Shown here: positions 19,561 through 30,094 of the stretch, one piece after another
Numbering within the stretch: the stretch's first letter is position 1
Layout of the letters: each line of letters opens with the position of its first letter
Assembly (NCBI GenBank): GCA_963575745.1
Contig: CAUYUJ010004736.1
Span: forward strand, 165,001 to 229,000
Direction of reading: 5' to 3'
Length of the DNA: 64,000 nt
From: Prorocentrum cordatum
Taxonomy: Eukaryota; Sar; Dinophyceae; Prorocentrales; Prorocentraceae
Notes under the pieces: model-generated
Databases searched by the model: none
Told to the model about the DNA's origin: nothing
The model's input: only the letters and a program-made list of their open reading frames with translations
Translations under genes and position numbers: made by a program

Positions 19561-20141
19561 CGCCGAACAGTACCCCCGGGGGGGGTCGGGGTCTGAGCTC
19601 GAAGGCCCCATGCTGGAAGGGGGGGAGTCGGCCTCAGAACACACGAGAGAGAAGCATTCGCCGGGCAGCAGAGGAGCATGCTGCCACGCACTGTTCTGGC
19701 GCCGCGGCCCCACGCGCGGCGGCGGGGCGCAGGGAGTCGAGCGCAAGCAGCGTAGCTTGCGCACGTCTACGCTCGGCCGGGCCCTCAGAGACCGCTTAGT
19801 GTCTCGCAGCCAGCGGCAGCCATGACCATCCGGGCCTGAATGGCGGGGAGGGGCGATGTGTAGACGGAATTGCGGTGATGGTGGAAGGTGACATAAACCA
19901 ACCAGGACACACGCACACACACACACACACACACACACCAGCGTGCCGAGAGCGCGGTGGCGGATGCTCGATCGGCGTGCGTTACACGTGCCCGTGCGGA
20001 GAAAAAACATGTACGTCGTGACTGCTTTCAAATCACTAGTGGTTACCTTGGCGGGCCGAGAGTTCATTATCAGTTCAGCCCTTGATTGTCGCAATTCTTC
20101 GACATCAGAAGTGTCATCGCCGACGGCGAATCACGCCGACG
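19561..20141. other. Spacer with short (CA)n
   Basis: Contains (CA)n at about 19911-19937. Otherwise ordinary mixed-composition DNA; no gene recognised. Confidence 0.5.
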
Positions 20142-20192
20142 GGGAGGAGGAGGAGGAGGAGGAGGAGGAGGAGGAGGAGGAGGAGGAGGAGG
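20142..20192. repeat. (GAG)n microsatellite
   Basis: About 17 pure GAG triplets immediately before the next family I cluster. Confidence 0.95.
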
Positions 20193-21000
20193 ACACTCGG
20201 GGCCTCCTGTGAGCTTCCTGCAGGCCTGTTGGAGGCCTCTTCGAAGCCTCCTTGGGCCTCGTGGGGGCCTGTTGGGGCTTCTTTGGGGCCGTCTTAGGCG
20301 TTCCTGGCCCGTCTGACGCTGTCGGAAGCCGTCTTGCATGCCTCTCTGAACCGACTTGGGGCCTCCTTGGAGCGATTCAGGGCCGTCTTGAAGGCCATCT
20401 TGAGCGTCTTGGAGGCCTCTTGGGCAGTCTTTAGGCCCTCTTGGGGCCGTCTTGGAGGCTGGGTGCCATCTTGGGTCGTCTAGGAGGCCTCTTGGGCGGA
20501 TTTGGACGCATCTTGGACCCTCTTGGGCCGTCTAGGAGGCCGTCTTGGACCATGTCGGGTCGTCTTGGAGACCATCTTGGGCGTCTCGGAGGCCGTCTTG
20601 AGGCCCTCTTGGGGCCGTTTTGAAGGTTTCTCGGGGCGTCACGCGGTCATCTTGGAGGCCTTTGAGGCCATCTTGGGGCCTCTCGGGCCGTCTTGAAGCA
20701 AAGGGCAACATCCTGCAACAACCTAGGGAATGTCAATGATGTTGGCCTCTTCGGGCCCTGCTGCAGGACCTTTTGGAGGCCTCTTGGGCCGTCTTGGAGG
20801 TCTCTTGGGGGCATCTGGGGCCGTCTTGGGCCGATTCGGAGGCTTCGTGGGCGAACTTGGAGGCAATTCGGACTTTCTTGGGCAGTCTTGGAGGCCATCT
20901 TGGACCATCGTGGGCGAACTTGGAGGCGATCTTGGCCCTCTTGGAGGCCATCTTGGGCCATCTTGGCCGTCTTGGAGGAGATGTGGGCGGCCTTCTGGGT
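20193..21000. repeat. Cluster 4 of repeat family I, reverse orientation
   Basis: CTTGGAGGCCTCTTGGGC and GGGCCGTCTTGG words. One AT-richer core is at about 20690-20760 (GGCAACATCCTGCAACAACC, then AATGTCAATGATG). Confidence 0.8.
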
Positions 21001-21129
21001 GACCGGGGGCATCGGCCGGAGCCCCAGGGGGTGTCTTACAAAGGACCCCAAAACTTGTTGAACCTCAGCACGCCAGGCATCCCTGTGGATTCAGAAACGC
21101 ACAACTTTGATGACCGCGGTGGTTGCGAA

Positions 21130-21330
21130 GGTCGGACCGAACGAAGGGGGGGGGTAGGGAAAGGGGGGCTACGAAATCTGCTGCATGCAGCTGGTTTCGG
21201 CCCCGCCGCCGGGCCCATTCCTCGATACATGGGCGCCTCCCGGCGCCGGGTGGCGCTGGGAGAATCAGCTACGTGAGTTGATTCTCCACCCTGCCCATCG
21301 CTATCCTCCCCTGTCGTTCCCCCCGATAAA
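21130..21330. repeat. Dispersed foldback repeat, family B, copy 2
   Basis: GACCGAACGAAGGGGGG left arm, CTGCATGCAG palindrome, CATTCCTCGATACATGGGCG, AATCAGCTACGTGAGTTGAT. The C-rich right arm is more decayed than in the other copies. Confidence 0.8.
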
Positions 21331-21384
21331 GGGGAAGTTGGTGGGAGCGAGGTTCTCGAGCACGGGGCCTAGGATGGCGGGCCT

Positions 21385-21505
21385 GAGGCCGAGGTTAGAT
21401 GATCTGAGGTCGAGGATCGAGGATCTGAGGTCGAGGATCTACAGTCGAGGATCGAGGATCTGAGGCCAAGGCTGGCGGATCTGAGGTCGAGGGTCGAGGT
21501 GCTCG
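21385..21505. repeat. GAGGTCGAGGATCT short tandem repeat
   Basis: About eight degenerate copies of a 10-14-bp word GATCTGAGGTCGAG. The reverse complement array is at 22425-22545, giving an inverted pair about 1 kb apart. Confidence 0.8.
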
Positions 21506-21723
21506 GGCGCTCTCGCCGGTCATCGGTGGCTTCGCCTCGCCGAGGGCGTGCTGGGGTGTGCCCGAATCGTCCCAACCGCGGGGGGGGGGGCGAGGGTCAG
21601 GCGATCGCAAACATGGATCAAGGGGGCGTGGATGAGCGACGGGTCCCGCTTCCATGGGAAATCGCGGGTTCCCGCCGCCGAGCGAGGCGGCAGAGGCCGC
21701 ATTTTGGGGAGGGCGCCTCCCCC

Positions 21724-21763
21724 GATCCATGGATTTGGCGACCGTGCGCCAAATCCATGGATC
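21724..21763. repeat. Perfect 17-bp-arm hairpin
   Basis: GATCCATGGATTTGGCG, a 6-base loop ACCGTG, then the exact inverse CGCCAAATCCATGGATC. Confidence 0.9.
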
Positions 21764-21847
21764 GCTAGTCCATGTCTGCGCGCCCCCGAGAAGGTTGCAA
21801 GTGGATGCGAAGGCGGGTTTAATTTGGCCTGACCTAGTGACTTGAAA

Positions 21848-22022
21848 GGATGAGGTAACTCCAGTAAATGCGCTCCGCCCACTGAGCCCAGATATGTACT
21901 CCCCTCAAGCCGCTTACGTCACCTGCAACCCACTCATAGGCTAGGATAGGCCAGCCATAACTTACCTCAGCATCCACGTGAAGCCATCCTATCCCATTAG
22001 CCCCCCCGCAGTCATCCAAGTA
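21848..22022. repeat. Dispersed repeat, family G, copy 2
   Basis: Matches 1498-1675 through GCTCCGCCCACTGAGCCCAG, CCACTCATAGGC, CTCAGCATCCACGTGAAG and CCGCAGTCATCCAAG. Confidence 0.7.
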
Positions 22023-22424
22023 GGGGGGCCGTCACGCAGAAGCGCCGTGAGCGGTTCACCAGAGGAGAAAAAACACTACCACCAGCTAGGGCGACTGGCC
22101 GCTCCCCCTCCCCGAGCTGGAGGCACCCCGTTCTGGGCGCGCCTCCAGAGAGTGCCCGGCACGGAGTGCCACCAGCTCGGGGGGGTGGCCTTTGGGAAGG
22201 GAACTCTGTGGAGTTATGGTGGTAGTGGCTCTTTTTGCTTTCATGAGCGATGCCTCATTAGTTGCGTTCTGGACCTGCTCGTCGGCGGCGTCGTCATCGA
22301 GATGTTTTGGTCGCCCTCTCCAAAGTCTATCTCAGCTGCAAGCAGGCGCTCCCTTGACCGTTCTCCCCTTCCCCTTTTCCTCAATGGCCATCCTGGACGT
22401 GAGATCCCCGGCGCCTGGACTCAG
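22023..22424. other. Spacer, nothing recognised
   Basis: A pair of CACCAGCT-containing words near 22080 and 22170; otherwise no feature. Confidence 0.4.
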
Positions 22425-22545
22425 ATCCTCGACCTCAGATCCTCGAGCCTCGACCTTCGGTCATCGGCCCTCGAACGTACATCCTCGACCTCCGATCCTC
22501 GACCTCAGATCCTCCACCCTCGACCTCAGATCCTCCAACCTCGGC
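22425..22545. repeat. TCGACCTCAGATCC short tandem repeat
   Basis: About nine degenerate copies of CCTCGACCTCAGATCC, inverted relative to 21385-21505. Confidence 0.8.
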
Positions 22546-23904
22546 CCCCGCCTGCCGCTCCCCGCGCGGCCGCCGCAGGCCGCCCCGCCGGGGTCCCTCA
22601 TACCCATCAGCTGCCGCGTCTCCGCGGCGGCGGCGCCCGCGCCCTCGGAGGCGTCCGCCGGCCGCCCCCCCCGCCAGGGGTGCCCGCTGCTTCCTGGGCG
22701 TTCTCGGACGGTGTCGTCGGTCCCCGGAGGTTTTCGGACGGTGCCCGTCGGCTCCCGGAGGTCCTCCGACGGCTCTCGGCGGTTCTCGGCAGGCTTACTG
22801 GAGGTGTTCGTTGGTTGTTGGCTGGGTCTTGGAGGTTTCGTTGGTTTCCGCTGGTTTCGTTGTGTGTGCAGGTTGTCAGAAGGTGCCGTGGGTTCTTTGA
22901 GGTTTTCCAGCCTCGGAGGCGTTCCGACCCCACAGACTTTGGACGCTTCGCGTAAACTCACCAACATGGCGTTGGCCGGGCTCGTGGCTTGCCCCTTCGT
23001 GGCTCGCGGTGGCAGCGACCTTGCGGCTGACTACGCAGTCCTGGAGCTGACCTGGCGGATGGTGCCTGCGTGCCGAACGCTCACGCGCCCTTCGTACCAG
23101 CGGCCACTCTGTGACGTTTAAGCTGTGCGCACTGGATTGGCTCGGGTCAGCCTTACTACAAGTTCTGGTTCTCCTACCCGGTTTGAGCGTGAGCCGCGGC
23201 TTGCCTTCTCTTCGGTCTCGTCCTTGGTTCCCGTTTTTCTCCCCTCGTGTCTCTCTTGCTCTTTCGCTTCCGCCGCGTTGTTTCGCCACCCTTGTGGCCC
23301 CCTTTTTCCGCGTGTTGCCTGCGCTTGGCCTGCACTTCCACGACTTGTTAGACGGCGCGCGGCTGCCCGCGTCGCTCGCGAGCACAAAAGTAAACCCGCC
23401 AAACCTCGGACGCCCCCCCGACTGCTTTCGGTGCGGTCGCGAACAAAAAAGTAATTTCACCAAACCATCCAGAAACAAGGCTCTGGCGAGGAGGAGTCGG
23501 AGGAGGAGAAGTACGCATAGGAAGCGTCGGAGGAAGAATCGGAGGCATCGGATGACGAGTCTGTGGGGAATAGAAGAATGTGGCCGTCATACCCCTCGAT
23601 GAGGGGAGACGGATGCGGAATCGGAGGAAGAGGATGAGGAGGAAGAAGGAGACCCGTCAGCTGCCACGTCTTTGCCGCGGCGGCACCCGCACCCTCGGAG
23701 GCGCACGCGCACCCCAGGTTTCGATCAGAGGAGCGAAAAGTCACGTGAATGATGCGTTCCAAGATTTTAAGGATGTTCGAGATTCCCCACTGCCCTTCAC
23801 TGGCTGCAGACACGATGGCCGCCTGATAATTGGTAGAACTCTTGGAACGCATCCTGATCCAATCCAATCAAAGCATGATCCTCCTCCTATCCGGAGAAGA
23901 AAGC
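22546..23904. other. Spacer with a duplicated ~50-bp segment; one coding-like tail
   Basis: A CATCAGCTGCCGCGTCT...CCCTCGGAGGCG segment (about 22605-22655) is repeated at about 23658-23708. Frames at 22960-23121 (ending PLCDV) look mildly protein-like but no family is recognised. 23470-23660 is rich in GGAGGA/AGAAG words. Confidence 0.4.
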
Positions 23905-24075
23905 ACGGCATAAGGATGATATGTGGGAGCGCCGCGTGGATTTTTTGGATCGCCGTTTGGCCCCCGGTGGCGGCGCCTCCGGCCCCGGCCCTGGCGCGCT
24001 CCGTGTGCCAGGGAGTGTGGTCCACCGCCGATCAAAGGAATCCGCGCGGACCTCCAAAAGGGAATGTTCATGTCG
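23905..24075. repeat. Foldback repeat, family A, copy 3
   Basis: Left arm GTGGATTTTTTGGATCGCCG, central CCCTGGCGCGCTCCGTGTGC hairpin, right arm CGCCGATCAAAGGAATCCGC followed by GCGGACCTCC and flank ATGTTCATGTCGTTG. Confidence 0.8.
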
Positions 24076-24639
24076 TTGCGTGTTCTTCTCAGATTAGTCT
24101 GGTTCGTTGGTTTTTGGAAGTCTACGGACTGTTTCGTCCGTTCTTCGAGGCTTCCCAGCTTCGGGACGCTCCCCTGCAGCTTCGCTTGGCTGAGAGCGTT
24201 ACCGGGCTGCCCAGATCGTCCCAATCGGCCGCGGGAGATCCGAGTTATGACCCGAAAACTTAGCCTCCTCGCGTCGCGAATCACGACGGGGGATTTTCGG
24301 TAATTTTCGGCCTCTGGGGGTCCTGTCTGTTCAGCATGAAAAGCTCGCCCCAGGAAAGGAGTCCAGACCTCTGGGGACCCCCGATAAGTAAAACCTGCGA
24401 CGCCGGGGGCCTGGGCTCGGGGAGCACAAGCAGTACCGATGGTACGCCGCCGCTGCAAAAGCACCAAGGGTTCGGACAGAAGCGAACGAGAAGTTCGCTG
24501 GCGGGCCCCGAACGGCGGCATGTCGTCGGCGTCCTCTTGCCCTCCCCGGGCAGCCCCAGAATCGGGGGCGCGGTTGGGTGGGCGATGATCGCCGCGAAGC
24601 GAGCCCATTCCGAGGGGAGCGGGCCCGGCGCTGTCTTTT
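24076..24639. other. Spacer, nothing recognised
   Basis: Mixed composition; several frames open on both strands but none with a recognisable domain. Confidence 0.5.
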
Positions 24640-24830
24640 ACCCAGGAGGGGAAAAAACACACAGACACAATGAATCGTCGATTCCCCAGAAAAAATTTGG
24701 AAATATGGGAAGTGGGGGGGAAGACAGAAACCCAGAAAATATTGGAAAATGGAGGGAATCCTTTTATTTGTGTGTATTTTTTTGTGTGTCCCAGGGCCCC
24801 TTCACTTACCACTCTCTGTCGGGCGCTCGG
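24640..24830. repeat. Dispersed repeat, family H, copy 1
   Basis: Shares with 52375-52545 the words ACACAATGAATCGTCGAT, CCCAGAAAxTA, TTGTGTGTATTT and GTGTGTCCCAGGGCCCCTTC. AT-richer than its surroundings. Confidence 0.75.
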
Positions 24831-24924
24831 GCCCTCCCCAGGACCGGGGTCCTCAGGCAGCGACCCGGTCGGGCGTGGCGTGATGGGGGGGCGCAGGGAT
24901 GGCGGGGTGAAGGAGGGGCTTCGG

Positions 24925-25031
24925 CTGCACGTAAGAGTGACCTTTCGCCGGAGTGACCTTAGGGTGCGGGCCCCACGGGGTCCCCCGATCGCCGAACGCG
25001 ATGCGGCACCCAGGGTCACTCTTGCGTGCAG
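24925..25031. repeat. MITE-like inverted repeat (about 107 bp)
   Basis: CTGCACGTAAGAGTGACC at the left end is inverted at the right end (GGTCACTCTTGCGTGCAG), with one mismatch. An extra GAGTGACC lies inside the left arm. Confidence 0.8.
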
Positions 25032-25689
25032 TCGAGGGCTTGATGACGCCATCCAACCCATGTCCAATGTGTGTTCTAACCAGCGTGCTGCCAAGCGCGC
25101 CCGAACTTCATGATTCATTCATCCTTGCTTCGTGTACATCTGTCGATGCGATGCGCAGTGCGGAGCTCATTGTCTAGTCCATGACCTGTCACAGTTGGTG
25201 ATCAGAGGCGTCCGAAAGAAAGCAGAGGGGTTTGCCTTCCGTGCAGCCTAAAGGATGGGGCCCTCGAAGGCCCAAGAGAGGCACGAGAGGCACGAGAGGT
25301 GCAAACAAAAAACATAGTAAAAGATAAAATAAAAATAAAAAATAAGAAAGAGAGGCACGAGAGGTGCACGTTTCTTGTCCGCACCCCGCTCGTCGCACCC
25401 CCATTCGCCGAGGCCCGGCTCGGGATAAGAGGCTGTTCCCGGGGGGAGGCCCCGGGGTGCAGGGCCCGCCCTCATGCCGAGGGGATCCTCGGGACGCGTG
25501 TTGGCCTGGTGTGGTTCTGCCTGGGCCTCGCCCTCTCCCGGCCGCGTGAGGCCCCGCCTTCCTCCCGCCCTTTCTCTCTGTTCATGAAAGCTGTGCGCGT
25601 CCCGCTTAGCTTTCAGCGGGAGAGGTTCGCCCTCGCCCGGCAGATCAAAAAGTCAGCCTGATGTCCTGCACGAACGAGACGGACACGGA
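25032..25689. other. Spacer with A-rich island
   Basis: A/T-rich island at about 25300-25350 between GAGAGGCACGAGAGGTGCA direct repeats (25275-25303 and 25349-25370). No gene seen. Confidence 0.5.
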
Positions 25690-25860
25690 AAGAATGGGCA
25701 CACAACGCCCAACAGCTGATCGGGTTCATTTTGAACCGGACTCGCTGTCCCCACCGCCGCGGCCTGTGACCATTCGAGACAGAAGGCCGCCTGCCCAACA
25801 GCGGCCGCTGTTGGTTTGGGACAACATCTGCTGCTGGGCATTGTATACCCATTTCTTCCG
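25690..25860. repeat. MITE-like degenerate inverted repeat (about 170 bp)
   Basis: Left end AAGAATGGGCACACAACGCC is inverted at the right end as GGGCATTGTATACCCATTTC(TT); the arms extend about 45 bp with mismatches. Confidence 0.65.
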
Positions 25861-26087
25861 CACCCATGTCGGGCGTCCAAAGATATGTGTCTACCCGTAC
25901 GTCGAGCTCCACCGACAGCACGCAGCTTGTGTCGGCCCTCGTTACACCGCCTGTGCCGTATTGAAGGGCTTCGGTGGGCACGTTGGCGTGGAGGCGCATT
26001 CGGAGGATCATCGAGGGGGCGGGCCAGGCAAGGAGTTGAGAAGGCGACGGGAATCTAAGAAGCAACACCTGCAGCAGCATACTGTCG

Positions 26088-26230
26088 GGAGTCCAGGTGG
26101 ATTTCTTGGATCGGCGCTGCACTCCCCTAACGGCGCCTGCGGCTCCGCCCATGGTGCGCTCCGCCGATGCAATGCATCCACGCGGACCTCCGAAATGGAA
26201 AGAAGGAGGACCCATGCCCCATCGCGTCGT
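26088..26230. repeat. Foldback repeat, family A, copy 4 (eroded)
   Basis: GGATTTCTTGGATCGGCGCT at the left and CCACGCGGACCTCCGAAATG at the right; the central hairpin is degenerate. Confidence 0.65.
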
Positions 26231-26372
26231 GAAAGAAGACGGTGAAGGTGTAGACTTTCTCTGGGGACCCTTGGCTCGCCCCGTCCCGTCAACAAACGAC
26301 GATGAAGTTCCAGTCGCATTCCTTTCTAACCCGTCCATGGGCAAAGCTCCTCATCGAGCTGCCAGCAAAGAA

Positions 26373-26373
<1 letters not shown>

Positions 26374-26461
<88 letters not shown>

Positions 26462-26463
26462 TG
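26374..26463. repeat. (GAC)n microsatellite
   Basis: About 30 GAC triplets with one GAG; encodes poly-Asp in one frame only by composition. Confidence 0.95.
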
Positions 26464-27080
26464 ACGACGGCGAGCCCCCCCCCGTCATCCGCAGCCACCC
26501 CGCGGAGAGGCGGGGCCTCCGCAGCGGCAGCGGCGGCCGCCTGGCCCGGAGCCGGCGGCCGCGGACAAGAGCGCGCTGGCGAGCACCCCCATGGGGAGGG
26601 TGCTGCTAGAAGTGCCCCTGGCCCAAGGTGCCCCCAGCTTTTCGCTCCAGTTTGGAGCCCCTGGGGCCCTCTGGGCCTCGTGAGGGGTGCCCTGGAGGCC
26701 GTCTGGGCCACCCCGAGAATCCTGGGGGTACCTTGGGCCAGGGGTACTTCTAGCAACACCCGACAGGGGGGGGGGAGAGGGAGGAGACGGCCGGGCGGCG
26801 ACGACGGCGACGGCGGCGGCAACGGCGACGGCGGCGAGGACGAGGACGACCACGACGACGACGACGACCACGATGACCACCACGACGTCGGCGAGTGCGA
26901 CGGCGTCGACGGCGAGTGCGACGACGGCGACGACGACGAGCACGACGACGACGGCGAGCCCTCCCCCCCAGCCGCAGCCACCCCGCGGGGAGGAGGGGCC
27001 TCCGCAGCGGCAGGGGAGGGGGAGAAGCAGAAGACGGCCTGGCGGCGACGACGACGGTAGCGAACCATGGGAGCCTTGTA
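26464..27080. repeat. GAC/GGC-rich region with duplicated GC segment
   Basis: A CAGCCACCCCGCGG(A/G)G(A/G)GG(C/A)GGGGCCTCCGC segment occurs at about 26492 and 26968, each beside a GAC-rich tract (26374-26463 and 26796-26958). Confidence 0.65.
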
Positions 27081-27245
27081 TGTCCTCGCAACTCTATCTC
27101 GAGTGCCTTAGCGTGCGCCAGCGTCTGGTAGTCGATGAGAGGGCGCCGATTGAGCGTCGATTCTGCGTCGATACAGCGTCGGCTGGCGTCGATTAGCGTC
27201 GATTTCGCGACTAGCGTCGGACAGCGTCGATTCGTAAGAGCCAGC
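27081..27245. repeat. AGCGTCGATT short repeat
   Basis: Around eight irregular copies of (A/G)GCGTCGATT between 27140 and 27232. Confidence 0.6.
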
Positions 27246-28099
27246 AAGATAGCATGGGAGGCTCCCATGAGGTGCCACCGACAACGACCCCAGGCATCCT
27301 GACGGTATGAGTGTTCAATCCGGGCGGTTTTCATCGATGGCGGCATCCGGGGTCCTCTTTCGCGTCCTGGGACCATGAAACATGAACTTGGGACTAACCA
27401 TTGCTCTCGGGGGAAGCGGTCGGGGACCTTCTGGGGCCGCGGCTTGATGACAAATCTGGACCTGGGACGATCCGACGACTGATCGACGACGACGACGACG
27501 ACGACCCAGACCGGCGTGGCACAATCACGACATGGCGGTCGATATAACCCCGGTTTCGGCGTCCCGGGGGCCTGTGTTCCGATTTTTGGGGCATCAGAGG
27601 CCACCGGAAGACAGCCCAGCGGCGACGACGACGACGACGGCGACGATCCGACGATGACGACCAAGACCGCCGCGAAATCACGATTGACGGGCGAGTTCTG
27701 AGATTCTGCCGTCTGGGGGGGCCGTGCCATTCGAAGCTTGCCCAGCGGGCGAGGCGTTGGCCGGGATGTCGAGAGCTCCGAGGTGGCCCACGCGGTTATG
27801 AGAAGCGGGGCCCGGGGTCTGAGGGTCCAGATCTCCGACGATATACAGTCGGGGCGTTGAAGAAGGAACCCTTTTCGTTGGGGAGGGGCTCCGTGTTCCT
27901 TAACTGTTTTGCAGCTGGCCTGAGGTTTCCCTTAGGTTTTCGATGGCAATTCGAAGTTCAACTTGTGGGAAAACGGGGCCTCGTTCCCTGTTTTGGGTTC
28001 CTTCGGTCACCGCCCCGACTGCATACGCTTTTTTCCATCCGGGCGTTTGCCCTCGAGTTGTCCGATCTAGGGGCCCGCGTCGTGCAGCAGTCGCGACGC
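27246..28099. other. Spacer with short GAC runs
   Basis: GAC runs at about 27485-27505 and 27624-27650 on either side of a short unique segment; no gene recognised. Confidence 0.5.
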
Positions 28100-28127
28100 G
28101 GGGGGGGGGGGGGGGGGGGGGGGGGGG
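28100..28127. repeat. G28 homopolymer
   Basis: An unbroken run of 28 G, G-quadruplex-prone. Confidence 0.95.
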
Positions 28128-28377
28128 CGCGGGGATCTCTCCGCGCCGCATAAAGGGGGCGGCACGAGGAAGGCGGCCCTGTAGGAAGGCCGCGGGGCTT
28201 CTTGGAAGGCCTTGGCCTTCTCAGAAGGCCCTGAGGCCTGGAGGTTTTGGTCAGAAGGCTCCTCAGAAGCTGGGAGGGCCTCGAAGAACCCCCCCAGCCC
28301 ACCCACCCGCGCCTGCCTTAGAAGGCCGCGCACCTGTCGCCGGCCCCCTGTGCGGGCCGCCCACGCCGCCTCCTCGT
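28128..28377. repeat. Cluster of CCTTCTNAGAAGG palindromes
   Basis: Contains GGCCTTCTCAGAAGGCC and several variants (GGCTTCTTGGAAGGCC, CCTTAGAAGGCC) within 150 bp. Confidence 0.6.
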
Positions 28378-28950
28378 CCTTCCTCCTCCTCCTCCTCCTC
28401 CTCCTCCTCCTCCTCCTCCTCCTCCTCCTCCTCCTCCTCCTCCTCCTCCTCCTCCTCCTCCTCCTCGGGGGTGCCCGTGGGGGCGGTGCGGCGTCCGTCG
28501 TGTGCCACGGGCCGCATCAGACGGTTTGGCGAACCACGATTCGCCCCCCAGAGTTCCCCTAACTGTGAAGGTAGGCGGAGTTGTTAGGCGTCTAGCAGCA
28601 GCAGTTGAACTCCCACGGGCCCAATCCCAATCCCAATCCTCCTCCTCCTCCTCCTCCTCCTCCTCCTCCTCCTCCTCCTCCTCCTCCTCCTCCTCGTGAT
28701 CCTCCTCCTCCTCGTGATCCTCTTCCTCCCTTCCCCTTTGCTGGTGGCTTGCAGTTGCGCGCGGGCGCGCCAGGCCGGGGCGCGCCCCCGCGCCTGGCCG
28801 CCCCGCCGGGCCGGCACGAGGGCGCCAGCCCCCCGTTCCCGGACCTCTTCACGCCAATCGCCCACTCCATTCGGACCTGCATCATCCGCACGCCCCACCT
28901 CGGGGGTCCTCCTCCTCCTCCTCCTCCTCCTCCTCCTCCTCCTTTTCCTC
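28378..28950. repeat. Three (CTC)n tracts
   Basis: Pure or near-pure (CTC)n at 28378-28466, 28638-28695 and 28905-28950, separated by ordinary GC-rich sequence without a recognised gene. Confidence 0.9.
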
Positions 28951-29019
28951 CTCGACTCATCCTCCTCTTTTTCCTCCTCCTCCTTCGTGCGCCGTGCCCC
29001 GCCGTGCGTTCGCTGGCCG

Positions 29020-29310
29020 TACTTGAAGGCCATCGCGGGGGGATGGACCACCGCAGACCGTACGCACGCGTCTGATGAGCGCTGGAATTGTCTTTCTGGA
29101 TGCTCCAGACCCGACCAGATCGATCACTGCCTCCGATGCCCTCGCCTCGTTCACCTCGTCTGTCGTCCTCGTGCGATATTCCCCCACTGTCCTCTCATTC
29201 GTCTTGATCTCGGGTTGCCGTTCCAGTATCCTGCTCGGGACTTAACTCGCGAGAACGCCATCCTTGCCACCGCTAGTTCATTCTACATCTACCATCTATC
29301 CAAGGATGCG
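29020..29310 (+). pseudogene. LINE relic: C-terminal CCHC finger region
   Basis: One frame contains GGWTTADR, then, after eight residues, a CCHC finger (Cys-x3-Cys-x7-His-x3-Cys, starting at 29089) followed by RCPRL. Near the end is an SFYIYHL segment. This order matches the region after the reverse transcriptase in the two better LINEs here (NGWMTARR, Cys-x3-Cys-x8-His-x3-Cys, RCP, later SVYALYR in the 54.6-57.7-kb element; Cys-x3-Cys-x7-His-x3-Cys in the 37.8-43.6-kb element). Nothing of the reverse transcriptase survives upstream, where a CTC tract starts. Most likely a short remnant of an old retrotransposon. Confidence 0.6.
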
Positions 29311-29414
29311 GCGCCTTTCAGCCTGCGGATTTCAGCCTCTTTCCGCCAATGCCCAGCGAGAGTCGGCCCTACAGATGGATGGCATGAGGATCAGAGACAC
29401 CTGGAAGCTACTGG

Positions 29415-29668
29415 CGTTCCTCCTCCTTTTCCTTTTCCTCCTCCTCCTCCTCGTCCTCCTCTTCGTCCTCCTCCTCCTCCTCCTCCTCCTCCTCATTATC
29501 ATCATCCTTCTCCTTTTCCTCCTCCTCCTCCTTGTCCTCCTCCTCCGCCTCCTCCTTGTCCTCCTCCTCCTCCTGCTCCTCCTCCTCCTCCTCCTCCTCC
29601 TCCGCCTCCTCCGCCTCCTCCTCCTCCTCTTCCTCCTCCTCCTCCGCCTCCTCCGCCTCCTCTTCGCG
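29415..29668. repeat. Interrupted (CTC)n tract
   Basis: About 250 bp of CTC with TTC, GTC and GCC variants, followed by two GGGGG-rich copies of TTCGCGGGAG(G/A)TGCGGGG. Confidence 0.9.
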
Positions 29669-30094
29669 GGAGGTGCGGGGGGTCTTCGCGGGAGATGCGG
29701 GGGGGGGGAGCTGCCACGCCCGCGCCTGAACGCCCCAAACAAAGCAAAGAACGTCCCCGAGCTTGCCCGGCAGGGCTGCGCGCTCCGCATGCTGGCGTGC
29801 GGGTGCTCGGCCAGGGCGAGCGCTGCCCTACAAAGTGCCGCACAGGGCCAGCTTTGGAGTAGAGGATCGACTGCAGATCAGATGTACCTCAAATTTGACA
29901 TGTCCGTCGAGCATGCGAAAATACGTACAACTCAAGCAGATCTGCGAAATTGATACGAATGTTGTGTAGATCCGGCAATAAACATGTGAAACAGCTTTGG
30001 GGTATATCAGCTATGTAGTCGTAGTCGCTCTCTTACTAAAGCCAATCAGGTCGGTGGCGCGCATCTCGTCGCAGAATCTGGCAGGACCGATCGC
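29669..30094. other. Spacer, nothing recognised
   Basis: No gene or repeat landmark recognised. Confidence 0.4.

Noticed and set aside
26302-27060. 252-codon Asp-rich frame
   Set aside because: Generated by (GAC)n and GC-rich spacer; the opposite strand gives an equally long Ser/Val frame.
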